Source: Furcasterigmium furcatum
Lineage: Eukaryota; Ascomycota; Sordariomycetes; Glomerellales; Plectosphaerellaceae
DNA: 64,000 nt
Assembly: GCA_001599815.1 (NCBI GenBank)
Contig: BCIA01000004.1
Location: 3,188,082 to 3,252,081 of the forward strand
Reading direction: 5' to 3'
Below, one piece after another: positions 57,896 through 64,000 of this stretch. The number at the start of each line of letters is the position of its first letter. Positions within the stretch are counted from its first letter, which is position 1. The position numbers were made by a program, and so were the translations under genes. The notes beneath the pieces were generated by a model, which was given only the letters and a program-made list of their open reading frames with translations, made no database searches and had not been told where the DNA came from.

Positions 57896-59056
57896 ATGTC
57901 GTTCAGGGGTTTCGGAACGTCTTCGGAGAAATCCTCCGGCAAGAAAAGCTCAAGCGGCCGCGGGGAGCCTCTCAACCCCCAAGCTCAGGGGGCCAGCTCC
58001 GGCGGCTACTCTCAACCCCAGCCGGCCTATGGTGCCGCCTCAAGCTCTTATAACCCGAATCCAGCATATGGCCCCGGCCGCACCTCTTACAACCCAACTT
58101 CGGCATATGGTGCCGCCTCGAGCTCTTATAACCCGAATCTAGCCTATGGCCCCGGACCCAGCTCTTACAACCCGACTACGGCCGACACCCATGGCCCCAG
58201 CTCCGGCCACGGCTACTTTCAAACTCAGCCGGCCTATGGTGCCGCCTCAAGCTCTTACATCCCGGCTCCGGCCGACGCCTCCGGCCCCAGCTCGTACAAC
58301 CCAGCTTCGGCCTACACCCCAGGCCCCAGCTCTTACAACCCTCAATACGGGAGCTCAAGTGGCGGTCCCAGCTCAAGCTATGCTGCTCCCCCCAACACTC
58401 AAAGCTACAACACAACGCAAGGCGAGGACCCGGGGATTCCACCAGAATTCAGAGCCACAGAGACCATCACAAGGAACTGCGCCACTGGAGATTGTTTTGG
58501 CCACATTATCATCAACATAGGTCAAGATACCAGACGACAAACCTGCAATGTCTGCCAAGACCTCAAAGATTTTACAGATCTAATCAAGGAGGAAGATCCA
58601 AAACAGTATCATATTCCTTTCTGCCATTTGCACAAGAACACCCCTGGCCATCCAGACATACCCTCTTGCTCCTCGTGCAAGTACCGAATGAAAGTGGCCA
58701 GCAAGAAGTGGGAGGGTCTCTGTGGCATCCTCACGTGTACGAATCCCGCACCAGACAATGCGTTTTGCACGAGCTGCAGAAAGCGGATGAGTGAGACCCC
58801 CAGACTTGTGGACACGAGTTTGAGCGCAGCGAACAGAACTCATTGTGTCACGCGGGGTTGCAGGCAGATAATCCACGGGGAGGACAGGGAAAGAAAGTAT
58901 TGTCTCCGACACTGGGTCGAGAAAGACTTTACAACAGAGAAAAGCATGCTCCTACAGCCCCATGAGAGGCGGCAGCTGGGTTTCTGCGCTGTCAGAGGCT
59001 GTGTTAAGCGCCGTAGTCCCCTGCGGGACACATGCGGCGCTCACCGTGGGCAATAA
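57896..59056 (+). CDS. Hypothetical protein: disordered repeat region plus five Cys/His units
   Basis: Single exon; 386 residues from the ATG at 57896 (MSFRGFGTSSEK). Residues about 25-175 are tandem repeats of SSYNPxxAYG-type units, rich in Ser, Tyr, Pro, Gly. From about 190 to the end there are five units of pattern C-x2-4-[CH]-x9-16-C-x2-[CH]: CATGDC...CNVC, CHLH...CSSC, CGILTC...CTSC, CVTRGC...CLRH, CAVRGC...CGAH. The spacing suggests zinc-binding knuckles in series. I do not recognise the family. Nuclear or cytosolic location is likely as no signal peptide is present. An upstream non-ATG extension of the frame exists but the ATG here begins the typical fungal MSFRGFG style. Confidence 0.7.
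   Translation: MSFRGFGTSSEKSSGKKSSSGRGEPLNPQAQGASSGGYSQPQPAYGAASSSYNPNPAYGPGRTSYNPTSAYGAASSSYNPNLAYGPGPSSYNPTTADTHGPSSGHGYFQTQPAYGAASSSYIPAPADASGPSSYNPASAYTPGPSSYNPQYGSSSGGPSSSYAAPPNTQSYNTTQGEDPGIPPEFRATETITRNCATGDCFGHIIINIGQDTRRQTCNVCQDLKDFTDLIKEEDPKQYHIPFCHLHKNTPGHPDIPSCSSCKYRMKVASKKWEGLCGILTCTNPAPDNAFCTSCRKRMSETPRLVDTSLSAANRTHCVTRGCRQIIHGEDRERKYCLRHWVEKDFTTEKSMLLQPHERRQLGFCAVRGCVKRRSPLRDTCGAHRGQ
58010..58360 (+). repeat. Degenerate SSYNPxxAYGP-encoding tandem repeat
   Basis: Roughly ten copies of a 30-45-base unit encoding AYG-A/P-A/G-SSYNP variations, in the disordered half of the Cys-rich protein gene. Confidence 0.7.
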
Positions 59057-59850
59057 TGCCTTCTCGAGAGAAGAGGAGAGGAGAGACGGAACGGGCACTG
59101 AAGAACCTGCCTCCCTAACCCCTACTGAGCCTCTAGCGTTGGGACGGTGCATTTCGATAGCTGCCGGATAGGAAATAGGATATTAGTATTCTCCAAAGAA
59201 CCAAGAGCGCGAGTGACGGGAAAGTGTGATGTCGAATGTAGCAGTGGAAAACTATATCCCCTGTTCGCTGTTGTGTTTCCTGACATCTGCTTCTCAGGCG
59301 ACTTTGAGGCGAACTTCAATTCCCTTAGGGGCTCATCATCATCCAATTCTACTACTAGTGGTAAACTGATAAGGAGGAAGATTGGACGGTTGAGGTCATC
59401 AATGGTGACGTCACCAGCGCCGTCCCTGAGCCAGTCAGTTCCTTGAGCCTCTCCCCCTGGCGCTACCCAGGGCTGGCATCGGCCGGTTTTCGACAAGACT
59501 AGTGATGCAGGCCATCGCGCTGGCATGATCTGGACAGGATCTAGACCGCCATGGGGGGCAGAGGAACCAAGGAAATGGCTCGGCGAGCTGCCTGGGCTCG
59601 GGCGGCAGCTCAGGGGCGGCGCTCGACGGTGACGACGACGTGCCGCTGACGGGCGTCGTGCTACTTGTCAAGAATGCGGCTGATTGCGAGAGGCATTTTG
59701 TATCACTGGCGTCCCCGATGCTAATCTCTGTATAAAAGGTCTCTTGTCACTCATCCCCCGTCGCCACGAGAAGCGATCGACTCAGATTCCCGACTACCAG
59801 AACATCCACCTCCACCGCCGCCCGTGCCAGCCAGCCAGACCACCATCAAG
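59057..59850 (+). other. Intergenic; amylase promoter
   Basis: No gene supported. Contains a strong TATA box annotated below. Confidence 0.5.
59731..59739 (+). promoter_or_regulatory. TATA box of the alpha-amylase gene
   Basis: tataaaagg, a near-consensus TATA box, about 112 bases upstream of the ATG at 59851, followed by a CCACC-rich leader. Confidence 0.6.
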
Positions 59851-61675
59851 ATGGGCGACCAACAGGAACCGACGCCGGAGAACATGACGATGATGCAGGG
59901 GTTTGAGTGGTACGTGCCGGCCGACCAGAAGCATTGGGTTCGTCTCGAGAAGCACATCCCGCAGCTCAAGGCATGGGGCATCGACAACATCTGGGTCCCC
60001 CCAGGGTGAGAAGTCCGCCGGCCCTCATGAGATGGGACGATTCGCTGACAACACCAAAGATGCAAGGGCTCGTCCAAGGATGGCAACGGCTATGACATCT
60101 ACGACCTGTAAGCGGCATCGCATCTCGCGGTCAACCGCTCAGTCCAGTTCTTGATGCTAACACCCTCCAGGTACGACCTCGGCGAGTTCGACCAGAAGGG
60201 CTCCGTCGGGACGAAATGGGGAACGAAGGAGGAGCTGCTGAGCCTCGCCCGCGCCGCGAAAGACAACGGCGTCGGCCTCTACTGGGACGCCGTGCTCAAC
60301 CACAAGTTCGCCGCCGACCGCAAGGAGCGCTGCCTCGCCGCCGAGGTCGACCCGGAGGACCGCACCGAGTTCGTCTCGGACAAGTACGAGATCGATGCGT
60401 GGGTGGGCTACGACTTTCCCGGCCGCGGCGACAAGTACAGCGCCCAGAAGTACCACTGGTACCACTTCAGCGGCGTCGACTTCAACGCCGCCAACGGCAA
60501 GACGGCCATCTACAAGATCATGGGCGACCAGTCCCAGGGCTGGGCCGACGTGGGAGAGGTCGACGGCGAGAAGGGGAACTAGTGAGTCGCGCCTCATCGT
60601 CCATATCACAGAGTTGATGAGCTCCCTGCTGACTCGATCATCCAGCGACTTCCTCATGGGCTCCGATCTCGACTACGACCATCCCGAGGTCGAGACGGAC
60701 GTCATCAACTGGGGCAAGTGGCTTTCCCGTGAGGTGCCTCTCAAGGGCATCCGCTTCGACGCCATCAAGCACTACAGCGTCGACTTCCTGCGCAAGTTCA
60801 TCACGGCCCTCGACGAGGAGCACGGCCAGGGCTGGTTCTTCGTCGGCGAGTTCTGGAAGGACAGCCTGCAAGACATGCTGGACTACCTGGGCCGCATGGA
60901 CCGCAAGTTCTCTCTCTTCGACGCGCCGCTCGTCTACAACTTTAGCGAGATCAGCAAGGCGCAGGGCGGTGACCTGAGGAAACTGTTCGACGAGACGCTG
61001 GTGCAGAAGGCGCCGTTGAACGCGGTGGTGAGTGGCCTGTTCCATTGCTATGGCTGACGACGGCTAACGACGGGACAGACACTGGTCATGAACCACGACA
61101 CGCAACCGTACCAGGCCCTCGAGGCCCCCATCGAGGACTGGTTCAAGCCCCTCGCTTATACCCTCATCCTGCTCCGCGGCGAGGGGTACCCGTGCGTCTG
61201 GTACGGCGACCTCTACGGGATCAAGGGCGAGCACGAGTTCCCCCCGTCGTGCGGCGGGATCCTCCCGAAGCTGGCCCTCGCGCGAAAGCTGTACGCCTAC
61301 GGCAAGCAGGCGGACTACTGGGACTACGCGACGTGCCTCGGATGGGTGAGGTACGGCACCTGGGACCGGCCCGCTGGCTGCGCCGTGGTGCTGAGCAACG
61401 CGGGCGCGGGGACCAAGAGGATGCATGTCGGCGAGATGCACGCGGGCGAAGTGTGGACGGACGTGCTCGGCTGGAGCGATCGCGAAGTCGTCATCGGGGA
61501 GGACGGCTTTGGCGAGTTCGTCTGCGGGCAGACGTCGGTCAGCGTCTTCGTCAGGAAGGATGCCGAGGGGAGGGACAAGTTCGGTGAGGAATTGTGAGTG
61601 CTGTTCCGTGATGATGATTGTCTCTTGGGATTCTGCTAATATTATGACAGCAACACGAACATTTATGAAGAGTAA
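59851..61675 (+). CDS. Intracellular GH13 alpha-amylase (bacterial-type, GH13_5-like)
   Basis: Six exons: 59851-60005, 60060-60107, 60171-60581, 60646-61027, 61079-61593, 61651-61675; 511 residues. MMQGFEWYVPADQKHW and the length without a signal peptide fit the cytosolic, liquefying-type alpha-amylases found in bacteria and some fungi. Catalytic triad: nucleophile Asp243 in GIRFDAIKH, acid/base Glu273 in FFVGEFWKD, and Asp339 in VMNHDTQP. Region I is YWDAVLNHKF. Known action: endo-hydrolysis of alpha-1,4-glucans; intracellular fungal forms are linked to glycogen or alpha-glucan handling. The last exon is only 25 bases and ends NIYEE; without it the frame would stop at 61597. Confidence 0.92.
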
Positions 61676-62525
61676 ATAGGGGTGATCTCACAGGAGTGAG
61701 GCCTGGCCGAGTGAGTGAGAGACTCACCAGGGGCGTTGGGTCTCAGGCTTGGGAAATGCAGCAAGGCGCATTCTGGCATAGGTAATGAGCAATTTCGGAC
61801 ATGTAGAACTTTTAATTTCACTCTTGGCAACATTATGACAAGATTGAATGCATTTGTGGTGCATTGATGGACGCCGGAGGGGCTGAAGGGTGGGAGAACG
61901 TACACTTGGACCTCCCTCCGAGTCACCCCTGAATCCCTACCCACGATGCCACCTCTCACCACCTCTTGCCTTCAGGCTGATCACCAACACAATCCGGACT
62001 CTCGAGACTTGAATGCAGTGGCCTCGTTTCAGCTCAAAGGCCCAGTACAACGCCTTCTCTTCAAAGCAAGCTCTCTTCCAGACAGCCTCACAGGAAGAAC
62101 CCTCACCAACAAAAATGAGCCAGACTTCCGTCCTCTTTCCCAAGCCCCCACGGCATCTGTACGCTATATCGCACCTGGAACTCGCCCCTCATCCCAAGTG
62201 AGGCTCCATACTCGCCGGCAGAGACGCACCCGCAAAGTTGGGAGTCGGGGACAAGAGCAAAAACGTCAAATTGAGATAGTTTTCATCACTTTATTCATTT
62301 CTAGCACTGAAGTAGTCGGAATGTTCCCAAAACATCGTGTCATGTCAGTGGTTGATGGCATCGGGTCACTGATTTAGTGAGCGGCGTCTGGGCCGCTCCA
62401 CGCCCAGGGGTTCAGGCAATCTCAGCTTGGAGCCATCCTGGATGCACATCCTCAAGACTTCGCAAAAGATCACTCTGTTCACGCATCGACTTACCGAGCT
62501 TACCTTGGGTTCCTTGAATAAATAC
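61676..62525 (+). other. Convergent intergenic region
   Basis: About 850 bases between two 3' ends; no gene supported. Confidence 0.45.
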
Positions 62526-64000
62526 TCAAAACGCACCTGCAGCCTCTACAATCAGTTGCACAACGGCTTCGGCCACGTCTTGGTTCCCCCGCGCGAGCAC
62601 CTCAGACTCGGCCGCGGCTCTCGCAGGCGTCATCTTCCCATCCAGCGCAGACAGGTCGGCACCATGCGCCAGCAGCGCCCTGACGACACCGACGGCGCCG
62701 CGTGCCGCCGCAAGGTGTAGCGTGGTGTGGCCAGGCCTACGACTCAACGGCATCTGAAGACGCTCTCTGAGGCGAAGACTGTCCGGGTTATCGCGGCGAC
62801 GGCGACAACGCTCCCTCTCATGCTCGACGGCCGCGTCGCCGTCAATCGCGACGGGGACACACCCTTGGACATCCGCGCCGCGAGACATTATCTCCTCAGC
62901 AAGCTGCCCCATGCCGTTGCAGTCGTACCGGTCGAGATGCATGGCAGCGAGGTGCAAGGGCGTCCAGCCCTCCGCCGTCAGTCCATCCGTCGTCGCGCCG
63001 CTGGCGAGAAGCAGCCGCGCCGTGTCAACAGCATCAGATACCTTTTTCATCCGAGATCCCCAGATCGTACCCTCGCCGGCAGGAGCCAGAGCACACATAA
63101 AGGGCGTCCAGCCTTGATCATTCGCCTCGTCAACGCTAAGGCCACGGGAGATGAGATACTCTACGGTCTCAGCCTTACCTCCAGCGGCAGCCCAGTGCAT
63201 TGCCGTCTCTCCCCGGTCATTCTTGGCCTTCAACAGCTCGTCTTGTTCCTCCGCGGCACAGGCAGACACGTACATCTTGAAAACGCGCAGGTCGGACCCC
63301 ATCGCGGCGCAGTGGATGGGCGTGTTTCCCACCGCATCCCGCCGAGACACCGATGCCCCGTGCTGCAGCAGAAGCCGAATGCCAGCCTCATTCGTCCGCA
63401 GCGCGCCCCCGGGGCCTTCGGTGACCACAGAGACCGGTGACCCGAGGCGGTGAAGCGCGACCTGTCCATTCGAGCTCTGCGCGTCTGGATCCGCGCCCTT
63501 CTCGAGGAGCGCCTTCAGCGCCCCGGCCAGGTCGACGTACCTCGCAGCAGCAAGGACCGCATCGCCAGCCTTGCCCGGCTCCGCCCCGGCATCGAAGAGC
63601 CGCGCGATGAGCTGCTGCTGCGTCAGATAGTCCACGCCATCGTACGGCGGGGGCCGGGGGCCATCGACCTCCGCGAGCCAGAAGCGAAACCCGACGGCGA
63701 CGCGGAGCGCGGCCGCGAGGACCTCCGGGCTGAACGACGCCCTCGCCAGGAGGAGATCGGCCGTGACGAACTGCCACCTGTAGCAGGCGGCGTGCAGAGC
63801 GCGACCCTTGTCGGCCAGGCTCCAGCCGTCCCACGAGTCCAGGAGGTCCGCGAGCACCGAGACCCGGCCGAACTCGGCCGCGTCGACGAGACAGTATGCA
63901 TAGGCCGCGGGGAACCCCAGGCGGGAGGAGTCTGAGGAGAGATGCTCCCAGAGCATGCGGAAGACGGCGCGGTTTCCACGCACGGCCGCCCGCCGGAGCG
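62526..64000 (-). CDS. Ankyrin-repeat protein, 5' end outside the window
   Basis: The frame is open from the right edge to the stop at 62526, about 490 residues, with no start codon required inside the window, so the gene is partial. Ankyrin repeats are visible: GNTPIHCAAMGSDLRVFKMY, GETAMHWAAAGGKAETVEYL, GWTPLHLAAMHLDRYDCNGM and TTLHLAAARGAVGVVRALL, with more diverged copies before them. Ankyrin repeats mediate protein binding; the N-terminal domain that would tell the role (often an F-box or NACHT) lies beyond 64000. GC-rich, no intron in the visible part. Confidence 0.85.
   Translation of the reverse strand, partial: LRRAAVRGNRAVFRMLWEHLSSDSSRLGFPAAYAYCLVDAAEFGRVSVLADLLDSWDGWSLADKGRALHAACYRWQFVTADLLLARASFSPEVLAAALRVAVGFRFWLAEVDGPRPPPYDGVDYLTQQQLIARLFDAGAEPGKAGDAVLAAARYVDLAGALKALLEKGADPDAQSSNGQVALHRLGSPVSVVTEGPGGALRTNEAGIRLLLQHGASVSRRDAVGNTPIHCAAMGSDLRVFKMYVSACAAEEQDELLKAKNDRGETAMHWAAAGGKAETVEYLISRGLSVDEANDQGWTPFMCALAPAGEGTIWGSRMKKVSDAVDTARLLLASGATTDGLTAEGWTPLHLAAMHLDRYDCNGMGQLAEEIMSRGADVQGCVPVAIDGDAAVEHERERCRRRRDNPDSLRLRERLQMPLSRRPGHTTLHLAAARGAVGVVRALLAHGADLSALDGKMTPARAAAESEVLARGNQDVAEAVVQLIVEAAGAF

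Overview
The window is nuclear DNA of a filamentous ascomycete, most likely a Sordariomycete; the class is an inference. Genes are interrupted by short GT-AG introns, mostly 46-120 bases, coding exons are GC-rich, and several genes have typical fungal architectures: a Zn2Cys6 regulator, a PDR transporter, a LysM protein, a TmpL-like hybrid enzyme and a WWM1-like WW protein. I see no convincing transposon, CRISPR array, rRNA or tRNA.

Layout. 66-5578: a fused HyuA-HyuB 5-oxoprolinase/hydantoinase gene converges on an intradiol catechol-type dioxygenase gene. 7069-10040: a SAM methyltransferase and a Zn2Cys6 regulator, both plus strand. 10630-12406: a 71-residue hypothetical protein and a six-exon enoyl-CoA hydratase, both minus. 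14557-17915: a TmpL-like protein (adenylation domain, six membrane segments, FAD/NAD reductase module). 18620-26233: an F-box-like protein, two small hypothetical proteins transcribed away from each other, and a C2H2-type zinc-finger protein. 26383-33051 (minus): a WW-domain protein and a full-length PDR multidrug ABC transporter. 34409-38041: a four-helix membrane protein, a zinc-ribbon-like acidic protein and an unresolved secreted candidate. 38305-44237: a peroxisomal alcohol oxidase followed by a secreted GMC oxidoreductase. 44526-52528: a CofD-like protein, an arylsulfatase, an MFS sugar transporter and a soluble CYP505-like P450 without a reductase domain. 54732-64000: a multi-LysM secreted protein, a Cys-rich five-unit protein, an intracellular GH13 alpha-amylase and a 5'-truncated ankyrin-repeat protein.

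How the genes fit together. This is not one obvious biosynthetic cluster. It is mostly housekeeping and accessory metabolism with local pairs that could be functional: oxoprolinase with aromatic-ring dioxygenase, sulfatase with sugar transporter (divergent), and the two GMC oxidases (tandem, one peroxisomal by its SRL tail and one secreted). The alcohol oxidase and the TmpL-like protein both point to redox and peroxide biology, but they lie 20 kb apart and a link is only a suggestion.

Exon boundaries were set by hand from GT/AG sites, frame continuity and family motifs. For most multi-exon genes the exon lengths sum to an intact frame, which I checked. The least certain models are the first intron of the C2H2 gene, the 5' ends of the MFS gene and of the 117-residue gene at 20755-21358, the C-terminus of the 21826-22687 gene, and everything about the 37481-38041 candidate.
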